From Cochliopodium minus (taxonomy: Eukaryota; Discosea; Himatismenida; Cochliopodiidae), in contig JAMYWO010000102.1 in NCBI GenBank assembly GCA_024220525.1, forward strand, positions 120,949-134,899: a stretch of 13,951 nt of DNA, given 5' to 3'. Below the pieces are notes generated by a model that ran no database searches, was not told the DNA's origin, and worked only from the letters and a program-made list of their open reading frames with translations. The position numbers and the translations under genes are program-made. This document shows, in pieces, positions 1-8,496 of this stretch. Every line of letters starts with the position of its first letter. Positions within the stretch are counted from its first letter, which is position 1.

Positions 1-1
1 A

Positions 2-652
2 AACCTCATTTGTAAAGTTTCAAAAAACTCCATTATAACCAACAACGATATTTCTGTCAATGATACTAATCCTTTTGGTAATATTAGTAGATGGGCCAAA
101 GAAACATACCTCATTGAACTAAATAACGATCTTTTTCATTCTCTCTCTTCCATCAGTCTTGTTTTAAATACAACCAAAGCACCTTTTTTAAAATCTGGTA
201 ACTCTTCTCTCATCCAACAAATTTGGAACCCTCCCACCTCTCCTTTCTACTCTTCTCCCCATCTCTTTCTTCTCCACAAACATTTTCCAAATGTGGATTT
301 GTTTGTTGGACAGATTTCTTTAATCTTTTTGACTGATTTTCCTTCCAAGGATTCTCTATTTACTTCTTTCCACTTTAATTCTCCTCCTTCTTTTAAAATA
401 AGCTACAATCACAATATTTTAAGTGAGAGTAGAAACATTTTGCTCAACTTTGATTTTTCTTCAGATCATTCTCACTATTACTTTTTCGTAAAGCAAGTGA
501 ACAAAAAGTTCCTAGGATTCACCCAAAAAAATCATTTGTTGATTAAGAACCTTTTATTTGATGATCTTACCTCAATTATTCTTGAAATTGAAGTATTTGA
601 TCTAGTTCATAATAAATTTGTGAATACACAAAAGTTAAAAGTTAGTATTTGA
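2..652 (+). CDS. 3' end of an unrecognised protein (partial)
   Basis: The frame is open from base 2 to a TGA at 650-652, about 216 residues with no stop, so the gene enters from the left edge and this is its last exon or its 3' part. An ORF caller would start it at a GTG at 293, but the same frame upstream is open and has normal amino-acid composition, so that start is not real. The visible part is rich in Ser, Phe, Leu and Asn, with alternating hydrophobic stretches toward the C-terminus that suggest beta strands. There is no membrane segment, cysteine pattern or catalytic motif that I recognise. It converges on the gene that ends at 765, with about 110 bp between the two stop codons. I cannot assign a function. 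Confidence 0.6.
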   Translation, partial: NLICKVSKNSIITNNDISVNDTNPFGNISRWAKETYLIELNNDLFHSLSSISLVLNTTKAPFLKSGNSSLIQQIWNPPTSPFYSSPHLFLLHKHFPNVDLFVGQISLIFLTDFPSKDSLFTSFHFNSPPSFKISYNHNILSESRNILLNFDFSSDHSHYYFFVKQVNKKFLGFTQKNHLLIKNLLFDDLTSIILEIEVFDLVHNKFVNTQKLKVSI

Positions 653-764
653 TTAAAAATGGAAAAACTATTTAAAAATAAAAAAGATTTTTTAATTTTA
701 CATTAATTTGTATTTTTTTTTAATATATATAAAATCACGGAAAAAAAGGAAGGGAGACAAATTG
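653..764. other. Convergent intergenic spacer
   Basis: This short, very AT-rich spacer lies between two converging stop codons (652 on + and 765 on -). It contains A-rich and T-rich runs that could hold 3' ends and polyadenylation signals for both genes. No gene is visible. Confidence 0.4.
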
Positions 765-3269
765 TCATTTCTTAAGATTCTGAAGCGTCTCAACAACACT
801 ATCCTCATTCTGGGTATTATTATTGTTATTTGCCTTAATATTGTTAGCAATATCATTGTTATAAAGGTTGTTAGAAGGGGTATAAATATTATTCAAATAA
901 AGTTGTTCGTGAAGATTCATCTGATGTAAAGTAGATTGATGATGAGGATACATGTTATGTTCACCAAGATTAATACTAGGAATTTTATTGTTATTATTGA
1001 CATTGTTATTGACATTATTATTGACATTATTAGTATTGTTGAAATTGTTGTTGTTATGGATGTTGTCCATCACACTGGGGTTGAGGAGATTCCCGCTGGT
1101 GTTGAGTTGCATGTTGTCTGTCTTGGGTTTTTTGTTTTTGGGAACTTTCGAAAAGTCAATCGTTTCCTCATCCGAATCCATCTGATAAAACAAAAGAGTG
1201 AAAAAAAGAAAGATTTTTTCCAAAAATCAAATTCAAAAAATAATTTGTGATGTTTTTTAATTCAATTTTATGAAATTTCTTTCCTTCAAATTTTTTGAAT
1301 GTATCATATGTTGTTATTAAAAAATTTCTGTTTAAATTTATATTATTAATTTTATTTTAATTATCATATAATCGAATGAAATAAAAAAAGTTATACCAAG
1401 GAATCGAGATTATCAAGATTGAGGGGAGGGAAGATGGGGATGTATTTAGTCAATGGAAGGGAGATGGAAACAGGCTCCAAAGCCTGCTTGAGCTTCTTCT
1501 TGATCGCGCTGATCTGATTGAAGTTCTTGGTATCGTTGTCCTCATCCTTCAACTGCTTGAGACATTTGTAGTATTTCTGAATGGATCGGAAAGGCCACTT
1601 GCGATTGGTGGCCTCCTTCCATTTCTTACACATCATCGACTCGGAGATATTCAATTTTTGGGCGGCTTTTTTCTGGGGATAGATCAAAAGTGGTGTGATA
1701 TCTATCAGCTTGAAATCTGAGCTGTTATTGTTATTATTATTGTTATTATTTGTGTTATTGAGACTAACATTACTATTATTGTTATTGTTTGTGTTGTTTG
1801 TGGGCGATATCTCCTGGGGAAGACTGATCTCTTGCTGTGAACGATCAAGAGGGAAGGTGCGCTTTTTGATTGCTCTGGATTGCACGTAGAAGGGCTCTGT
1901 GTGAACACTCATCAATACCTGATCGTCATTTTTCTTACCCTTTGCCTCTATATATTAAATATAATGTGGATTGGAAATAATAAAAGATTAAATTAATTGA
2001 TGTTGAGAGTTTATTTTTTTTTTTGTGAATATTAAATTACCAATTGAAAATAAGAAAGAAAATGGCTTTTGTCCATGTTTTGAAGAGACTTCACTAATTT
2101 TTATCTTATGAAATGATATGATTTCTGAATCTCTCGCGATAGGATACTGAGTTATGCCCTCCAAAATCGAATTATTCCCCTTTTCTTTACTTCCCTTTGT
2201 GGTGCTTCTCAAAACCTCCTCATCAGAACCATAAAAAACAATTTTTGCTACAATCAGATATGTTAATCCCTCCACCTTTGGCAATAAAACCTAATATGCG
2301 AATAAACAAAGAAATAATTATTTTTGCATAAATATAATTTCATGTTGTGGATTTATCATTAAATATTAACTGGATATATTATTTGGTAAAGCAAATTTAA
2401 GAGAAAAAAAAAAGATAATCTTACTTTTACTTCAGGTGCAGGAGTGACGTATCTATTTGCAACTATTTGAGGACTTGGTTGAACTGTGACAGTTATTTCC
2501 ATTCCTTGCTTGTTGATTTCACCTATTTTCCTTATTTGCCCCTTATCATGATGATCTTCACCTTCTGTACTTTGAGATCTTTCATCTTGATCTTTATTTT
2601 TGATTTTATTTGATGTGTATGGATTCACTTGCAAATTTTTGTTTTGATCTATATTTGTATGGATTATTGGTTGATCCTTTTTTAATTGATTGATCATTTC
2701 ATTCAAATTATCATTATTTGTCACATTCTTTTCATATACATCAAATAAATCAGCAAATTGAAGGAAATAGTCCAATTTTTCTTTCATCACTTTGATTGTT
2801 TCCCGCATCGTTTCCTTTGTATTTCTTTCTATCATTAGTTCCACATATGATGTTTCTAATTTAAGAAATAAATTGAATGACTGAAGATATTTATTTTTCA
2901 ATATTTTGATAGTGTATTTCCTCTTAAAATTTAATAATAATATATTTTTGGAATCAAAATATTAAAATTACCTCCTTTTTGGAGCACTTTGTTATATTTA
3001 TCTTGTAAATTTTGTGTTAATAAAAATTCTTGTCGTTGCATTTTCTCCAGATTATATAAAAAATTGGAATATTCATTTCTATGAGGATTTTTCTCTATCA
3101 GATCTGAAACATTCTTTTTTGATTCTTCATTATAATTTGTTTGTTGATTCTTGATGTAATTATTTTCCATTTTTAATGCATTACTGAATGGGTCCAATGG
3201 AGATATAGTATCAAATTCAATAGGAAAATTTTCATCCCATTTCATATAAGAGTTGTCTGTGTAATTCAT
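765..3269 (-). CDS. Putative transcription factor: CudA/p53-like domain plus RWP-RK domain, five exons
   Basis: Five exons: 3269-2972, 2855-2425, 2290-2041, 1947-1397 and 1181-765. Introns of 116, 134, 93 and 215 nt all have GT/AG ends, and phases match at every junction (1, 0, 1, 0), giving 648 codons plus TGA. Residues 1-215 are polar, charged and helical, with a possible coiled coil. Residues about 217-356 contain VQPSPQIVANRYVTPAPEV, LIVAKIVFYGSDEEV, ISEVSSKHGQKPFSFLF and TEPFYVQSRAIKKR. I read these as strands of a p53/STAT-like DNA-binding fold of the Dictyostelium CudA type; this is inferred from pattern. PolyN follows at 377-401. An RWP-RK domain sits at about 405-463: PQKKAAQKLNISESMMCKKW, then KWPFRS at 443-448 in place of the RWPxRK core. 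The C-terminal exon is acidic, then Asn-rich. The start is the first ATG of exon 1. The likely role is a sequence-specific nuclear regulator. Most certain: the RWP-RK domain and exon linkage. Less certain: the first domain. Confidence 0.75.
1520..1700 (-). other. RWP-RK DNA-binding domain region
   Basis: Within exon 4, the encoded stretch from the DITPLL region to YYKCLKQL matches the RWP-RK plan. An N-terminal helix is followed by a helix-turn-helix-like segment (AAQKLNISESMMCKKW), then the signature, here R-K-W-P-F-R-S, and a basic helix. W and P of the core are kept; the first Arg is Lys and the final Lys is Ser. RWP-RK domains are known from plant NIN-like and RKD proteins, green algae and slime moulds, where they bind DNA. 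Confidence 0.75.
1715..1800 (-). repeat. AAT/AAC trinucleotide tract encoding polyAsn
   Basis: Runs of AAT and AAC codons (seen as att/gtt on the + strand) encode two Asn runs between the first DNA-binding region and the RWP-RK domain. A second, shorter set lies near 985-1040 in the last exon. Such runs are common in AT-rich amoeboid genomes and likely form a flexible linker of variable length. Confidence 0.7.
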
Positions 3270-3689
3270 TTTTCTTTTGGATGTTGGTCACACAAAATAA
3301 ATTTTTTTTTTTATTTTATTGAGAGTCCAAAAAAATATATTATTGTTATGAAAGACTCCAAAAATAAATTTTATTTTATTTTATTTTATTTTATCAAATT
3401 AAAGTTAGAATTAAACAATTTTCAAACCTTCAAAAACTAATTTTCATTGGTTTGATCTTGGAATTTATTTTCTATTAATCAAAACTCCGTCAAATTAAAT
3501 ATTCAAAAGAGTTTATGATTTCATTGAAAATAATAAATACCTTTATCAGTATTCATGAATAGGATAATTAAAGATTCCAAGGAAAAAAATCAATTTTCAA
3601 CAAAATTGCTGATCAATTTCATTTTTATTTCAAGAACAAAGTTATTATTAAATAATAAATCGAAATTTAACCTTAATTTAATTAAGTTT
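3270..3689. other. AT-rich intergenic region with a TTTTA microsatellite
   Basis: There is no ORF with coding character on either strand. The region lies between the start of the transcription-factor gene (3269) and the stop of the LRR gene (3690), both on the - strand, so it should hold the promoter of the former and the 3' end of the latter. About five copies of TTTTA occur at 3369-3394. I see no promoter motif that I can defend. Confidence 0.5.
3369..3394. repeat. (TTTTA)n pentanucleotide microsatellite
   Basis: About five perfect tandem copies of a five-base unit lie in the intergenic region upstream of the transcription-factor gene. It is a simple repeat and probably length-variable. 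Confidence 0.8.
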
Positions 3690-5031
3690 TTAGAAAATTA
3701 GAAAAGATCTTCTTTCAACTCTTTTGATAATCTCAAACAAAACAAACTTGGGAATCTTTAATTTGTTTTTCTTTTCAATCACCTTTAAGAATAAAATGAA
3801 ATAAAGAACGGAAGACCCAAAAGAGGAATTTAAAGAAGAATGAATTTCACTTTTCCATTCGAGGTTGGTTTCCAAAAGTTCACTCACTGATTTGTAAGTT
3901 TCATCAAGAGATATTTGTTCATCAAAGACAAAAGTTGTGAGGGATCTGTTGATTTTTAGAATTTCTACAACTCTCTTCGTTTATTAAAAACTTGGAAGAT
4001 TCTAACTTTAAGGTTTTGAGAGATTTATTCGATTTGAGATAGTCACACATCTTTTCCAGACCATCCTTTGAAAATTCAGAATAACTCAAATGAAGAGAGT
4101 GAATCGATTCTTTGGAGATCGAACCTTCGCTTAAAATATCAAAATATTTCAAATTATCTACAACAAGATTCTTTAAAGTTTTGTTTCTTTTTATAAAATT
4201 AGAGAGGGCTTTCATATTCTCCTCACTTTTAGTTTCGCTAAAAAAAAGCGTATCCAAGCTTACCAAATGATCCAGTCCCTCACAAAACAGCTCGAATCCT
4301 TCAATTTTTTTGGAGGGAAAATGTATATTGTTCATCTTTGTTTTATTTTTCAACATTTCGTTCCAACAAATAACGTTCTGCTCATCCAATTTCTCAAGTG
4401 ATAATCTCAATTCTTTGAGTGAATTGTTTTTCTTTAAGTACTCTAGAAATTGATTGATTCTTCCACTCTCTATTTCTACCATTAAGTCAAAATAAGCCAA
4501 TGAATATTTTTCCTCCATTATTTTTTCAAAAAAATTCACTCTCTTCAACTCTATTCCTGTTCCGCATAAAAATATCCCTTTCACCTTTGCTTTCTTTCCA
4601 ATGCACTCACAAAAATATTCTATTATCTCTTCATCTAAACCTATTTCCGAAAGACCAACATAAAAGATTGAATCGTTCTCCAAAAATATTTCACAAATCT
4701 TTCTGAGATTATTTTTCTTCAACTCTTTACAAAAGCAAAAGTCTAATTTCTTCAAAAACTTGTTTTTTGACAAATTTTCACAAATTATGTTGGTAAATTC
4801 ATTGAGATCTTCTTCGCTTTCACTTTCAAATAGATTATAGAGAAATAATCCATTCAATCTTTCACTTTTTCCTATTCCTTCCAACAAGATTTTGAGCTGT
4901 TTCTTTGAGAATTTTATCTCAGATAAAGCTATACTCTCCAATTTTTTACTTTTCAATAATATCTCACAAATCAACTCTATATCTTCGTCCATCAGAGATA
5001 TACCATCAAAATATGCATCTTTTTTGTTCAT
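3690..5031 (-). CDS. Leucine-rich-repeat (RNI-like) protein, interrupted by one frameshift
   Basis: The ATG at 5031 opens a frame of at least 353 residues with repeats of roughly 28-30 residues in the pattern LKxLxLxxxxFxxxxLExL. Good examples are SLKELRLSLEKL, TLKNLVVDNL, SIHSLHLSYSEF and SLKTLKLESSKF. This is the ribonuclease-inhibitor/NLR type of LRR, normally a curved protein-binding scaffold. The frame runs on after FLINEE into 16 residues without LRR character and stops at 3922. One base along, another frame continues naturally with RVVEILKINRSLTTFVFDEQ and runs to a TAA at 3690, ending in a helical KIPKFVLFEIIKRVE segment. Joined, the protein would be about 447 residues. There is no signal peptide or membrane segment, so it is probably cytosolic. 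The partner is unknown. The break may be a sequencing indel in a CT/GA run, a real mutation, or less likely programmed frameshifting. Confidence 0.7.
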
Positions 5032-5392
5032 CTTTATAAATTAATATTTAGTATATATTGCTCGAAGTGATTGGATTCTTTACCTCCCAAATTATTCTTG
5101 ATTCATTTCCACTCTATTCAAGATATTTAAAATAAAAATAAAGAACTTTTGTGAATTCAGGTCACCATTTTTTAATTAGATTCTCCTTTTTTCCAGGATA
5201 TCGTTTTTTTTTATTTGCTGAAAAAGTAAATTGGTTTTTGAATCTTTGAATTTGTTTAATGGTATTCACAACTTTTATTTTGAAAAAGTAAAAAGATGGA
5301 GACATCCCTTTGCTCAGAGAATAACAAGAAGTTTTAAATATTAACTGAAAAAAATTAAATTAAAAATTAAAAATCCAAATTAATTATTTAAT
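5032..5392. other. Intergenic region upstream of the LRR gene
   Basis: This AT-rich spacer lies between the stop of the glutamine synthetase fragment (5393) and the start of the LRR gene (5031). It should contain the LRR promoter and the glutamine synthetase 3' UTR. I see no convincing ORF, RNA gene or repeat. Confidence 0.45.
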
Positions 5393-6591
5393 TTAAATTT
5401 GTTCGAAATATCTTTTGAATTCCCAGTTAGTAACGACCTTACGATAAGCCTCAACCTCATAGTTGAAGAGGGTGGTGTAATGATGCAAAACGTTTTCACC
5501 GAAATTATTTTTTACAAAGGAGCTGTTTTTGAAGACATCCAAAGAGTCCTCCAATGTGTGTGGAAGTTGTTTGTCTCCATTAGGTTCTGGGAGCTCGATC
5601 TCTTCTTTAATCTTTCAAAAAATTTTGAAAATAAAATTAAAATAAAATACAAAATAAAATCAAAAAAATCAAATAAAATCAAAAAAAATCAAAAAAATCA
5701 AAATAAAAAATAAAAAAATAAAAAATCAAAAAATAAATGAATAAAAAAGTGAAAAATAAAAATTAAACATAAAAATAAAAAAAAATAAAAAATAAAAAAA
5801 ACTATTAAAATTAAAAAATATGATTGAAATATCAATTTATAAATTGAAATAAAAAATTAAAAAATATTTTTTTTACTCCTTGTAGACCAGCAGCCATCAA
5901 AGCAGCAGTTGACAAGTAAGGATTGGAATCAGACCCTGCTATTCTGTTTTCAATTCTCAAAGTTTCTCCATTTCCCAACACTCTGAATCCTGCAGAGTTA
6001 TTTTCGAGGGACTAAAAATTAATAAATAAAAACAAATGAATAAAAAAAAAAATAAAAAGGAAAAATTAATTTTAAAAAAAATGAAAATAAAAAAAATAAA
6101 TAAATATTAAATATAAATATATAAATCTCAAAATTAAATAAATAAAAATAAATCTAAAATAAATCAAAAATAAAGAAAAAAAATAAATAAACAAAAAAAA
6201 AAAATAAAAAATAAAATAAAATAAAAAAAAAAATAAATAAATAAATATAAATAAATCTCAAAATAATAAAATAAATAAAATAAAAAATAAATAAATAAAA
6301 AATAAAATAAAATAAAAAATAAAAATAAATAAATAAATAAATATATATAAATATGAATAAATCTCAAATAAAATAAAAATAAAAATAAATAAAAATAAAA
6401 TAAAAATAGAAATAAAAAATTATACCCATGCCAATTTTGGTATCCAAGGACCACTATAAAAAAATTTGTTTTTCAAAATTAAATTGTGTTAAGTTTGAAG
6501 TTAAAAGTTTTGTTTTACGAGACAAATCTTTTGTAGGAATTGACTGATGGAGCAAAAAATGGGAGAATTTCTGGAGTATACTTTATACATC
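5393..6591 (-). CDS. Glutamine synthetase, C-terminal fragment (four exons, 5' part missing)
   Basis: Exons 6591-6519, 6453-6426, 6011-5877 and 5611-5393 join with agreeing phases (enter in phase 1, then 2, 0, 0) into 150 residues ending in TAA. Family landmarks appear in order: TPEILPFFAPSVNSYKRF, GPWIPKLAW, ENNSAGFRVLGNGETLRIEN, RIAGSDSNPYLSTAALMAAG, and a final helical VVTNWEFKRYF. This matches the catalytic C-terminal half of class I-type glutamine synthetase-like enzymes (ATP-dependent ligation of ammonia or an amine to glutamate). The usual N-R-S/T-A-x-x-R signature reads N-N-S-A-G-F-R, so its first Arg is missing. The second exon is only 28 nt. The upstream exons (beta-grasp domain and metal-binding glutamates) are absent: immediately upstream lies a surface-protein exon. 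This is a truncated copy, a recombination product or an assembly join. Glutamine synthetase versus a polyamine-ligase relative cannot be settled. Confidence 0.75.
5612..5876 (-). other. Intron 3 of the glutamine synthetase fragment, low complexity
   Basis: This 265-nt intron begins GTAAAAAA after a Gln-Gly codon pair and ends TTTTTGAAAG before the Ile-Lys-Glu-Glu exon; phase 0. It is almost entirely A and T, with repeated AAAATA/AAATC units on the + strand. A 104-aa + strand ORF across its edge is a shadow. Confidence 0.65.
6012..6425 (-). repeat. Intron 2 of the glutamine synthetase fragment, simple AAATA-type repeat
   Basis: This 414-nt intron lies between the 28-nt exon and the exon carrying the GFRV/RIENR motifs. 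It consists almost wholly of AAATA, AAAATA and AAATAA units on the + strand (T-rich on the coding strand). A Phe/Tyr/Leu-only ORF at 6164-6454 is a product of this composition and not a membrane protein. The tract is prone to length change and assembly error. Confidence 0.65.
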
Positions 6592-6664
6592 CTAAAAACA
6601 ATGCAACACAAAATAATTAAGGTTAAAATGATATAAAAAATAAATTGAACTTTTCAAAAATTAC

Positions 6665-8343
6665 CAGTATGTTTGCTGTTAGATTNAAAGTGCTAGGAGA
6701 TGTTATAATTGTAGGAGCCTGAGTTGGACAAGGAGAATTACCATAAGTATAATTATATTCTAATCGAAATGAGAAAGAAAAATAATTTAGACAAAAGTGT
6801 TTTTTTAAGGGAATTAAATAATTTTTTTTTTAAATGAAAATTAAAGAAAGAAATTATGATTCTATGAAAAAAATTTTTACCACTTAATAAGTTGTTTCCT
6901 CCCCATATACTATCGGGAAAATTAGCTATGATGAAAATGTAGAAAAAGTTACACTCCAATTTAAATGTTGTCCCCAAAATATTAGTGGTATTTGAAGAAG
7001 GATTATATATGTCAGTGTAATTGTTATTATCATTGTAAGTAATATTATTTAGATTAAGAAAGGAAAGAGTTCCACCAGGATTTATAATATTCCCAATTAT
7101 ATTGGCCACTTGTCCTGTTCCGTTTAAAATACTGTCAGAATAACAATTTGTTATTGTCATATTAAAGTCACTGTTTTCTAATACTCCTACATTACCGCTA
7201 TTTCCTTGTGCGACCACAAATGTTGCTCTTGAATAACTGTTGGTTAAAGAACTGTTTGCTCCTACAATATCTATTTTATTAAAAAGTAATTTTTTTTAAA
7301 AAAAATAAATACAATGAATATTATATCTTTTGAAAAAAATTTTAATCAAAATTGAAAAAATTGTAAAAAAAAAAAGGGGTACAATATCCTGTTTAATTTG
7401 GAAAAGAAAAATTTGGTTAATTTTTTTGAAAAAATTGTTCAAAAAATATCTATATTTTACCAAATAAACCACCATACCATGGATTACCGCTAGTCCCCAT
7501 TGTAAAATTTACATCCTTGGCATAAACTTCATTCACATTAGAACTTCCTATTGCTGCACAAATTGCTCCTGATTTTCCAATACTACTTATTGTCGAAGAG
7601 ACTACCCCACATTTGTTGATTATAATTTCTTTGGCGCAAAATCCGAAAATACCTCCTTTAAATTGAATTAAATAAATAATTTTAAGAAGGAATAAAACTT
7701 GCCCACATCAGGAATCTTTGTTCCAATACTTGTTGAGGATATCACTGTGATATTGGTTGCCATCAACTTTTCTACATTACCTAAATTTGATGAAGAATTA
7801 ATAGAATATGTTTGATAATAGCTTACTGATTAGCCATGCTACATTTTCACCTCCCCGCACATTTATTTCTTCCATTAATATATCCGATATTGTCACATTA
7901 TAGCCTTTTGGGGCTAATGTGGATATATAATCCCCTCCCACAATTGATATATTTTTGAAATGAATGTTCCTTATTGTTGCATTTGTCATATTCATAAAAA
8001 TACCCAGGTTTGAAATACCACTTTGATTGATCACTAAATTTAGAATCTTTCGATTTTTTCCATCAAGAGTTCCTATATCAATTAAATATATTTTTGATCA
8101 ATTTTATTTTATTCGAAAAAAAAAATATTTTAATTGATTGAGATAAAATGTTTTACCTTTAAAATTTCCTCCTATTGGGTTGAAAGGATAGTCAATACAA
8201 TCTATATCATTATCCAAAATGTAAAAAACTGTGGTATTATCAGTGAATATGTTTTGCATATCCGAGCAATTCAACAAATTGATGGTTTGAGATTTTACAA
8301 AATAAATAGAAAAAGTGAAATAAAGAAGGAGAAATGTATTCAT
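6665..8343 (-). CDS. Surface protein copy A: secreted GLUG-like beta-helix protein, stalk and anchor lost
   Basis: Exons by homology with B and C and by phase: 8343-8157, 8072-7827, 7780-7703, 7655-7461, microexon 7388-7383, 7270-6881 and 6759-6665 (1197 nt, about 399 residues). The first exon encodes a signal peptide (MNTFLLLYFTFSIYFVKSQ). The ectodomain has TLDG near its start, NLGIFMNMTNATIRNIHFKN, YGGLFG, NSYSRATF and NCYSDSILNGT. These resemble bacterial GLUG/beta-helix adhesin repeats, and there are many N-glycosylation sites. Exon 7 starts as in B and C (EYNYTYG) but has only a short Pro/Thr stretch before a donor at 6664 that is phase 0, unlike every other intron in the family. No Thr/Pro stalk, Cys module or TM exon follows: glutamine synthetase exons come next. 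Splicing into them adds two residues and a stop. One intron (7702-7656) has a GC donor. The product would be secreted, not membrane-bound. The exons are well supported; the 3' end is not. Confidence 0.65.
6686..6686. other. Ambiguous base N
   Basis: This is the only undetermined base in the window. It lies inside the last recognisable exon of copy A, 22 bp from its donor and about 95 bp from the first glutamine synthetase exon. It marks uncertain sequence at the chimeric junction. Confidence 0.95.
7383..7388 (-). other. Candidate 6-nt microexon (GATATT), copy A
   Basis: Six bases are flanked by a consensus AG on one side and GTAC on the other, inside what would otherwise be one long intron (7271-7460). 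The length of six keeps phase 1 and would add Gly-Tyr-Tyr context after GGLFG. B and C have the same element at the equivalent place. Confidence 0.5.
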
Positions 8344-8496
8344 TTTTTATTTAAATTGTTTTTCTCAATATTCAATTTAAAATTTAAAATATAAATCAGA
8401 TGAGTTTATAAAATTCTTAATTTAGAAAAATATTTTTAAATATGATTGAAAAGTTAAAAAAAATTTTAATTTCACAAAGAGGCGTTTTGAAGAAAA
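8344..8496. other. Intergenic region between copies A and B
   Basis: Only about 150 bp separate the start of A from the stop of B. The part next to B (from about 8440) resembles the sequence after the stop of C, including a shared CACAAAGAGGCG-type stretch, so it is B's 3' flank. The rest must act as A's promoter and 5' UTR; an A-rich run precedes the ATG. Confidence 0.5.

Noticed and set aside
936-1250. + strand Ile/Val-rich and Leu-rich ORFs over 708-1250
   Set aside because: They are shadows of the Asn-rich last exon of the transcription-factor gene read on the opposite strand.
1391-1915. A stand-alone 172-aa RWP-RK gene starting at 1912
   Set aside because: The frame is open upstream to an acceptor at 1948-1949, and that join matches the phase of the preceding exon and continues its domain. 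Only about 75 bp would remain as intergenic space. It is better read as exon 4 of a larger gene.
3964-3975. A 7-nt GT-AG intron (GTTGTAG) that would restore the LRR frame
   Set aside because: Removing 7 nt does repair the frame, but the length is far below any intron in this window, so an indel is the simpler explanation.
5399-5713. + strand 104-aa ORF
   Set aside because: It is antisense to the last glutamine synthetase exon, with a Lys/Asn tail from low-complexity intron sequence.
6164-6454. Apparent hydrophobic Phe/Tyr/Leu membrane protein on the - strand
   Set aside because: It is a translation of the AAATA-type intron of the glutamine synthetase fragment; the composition alone explains it.
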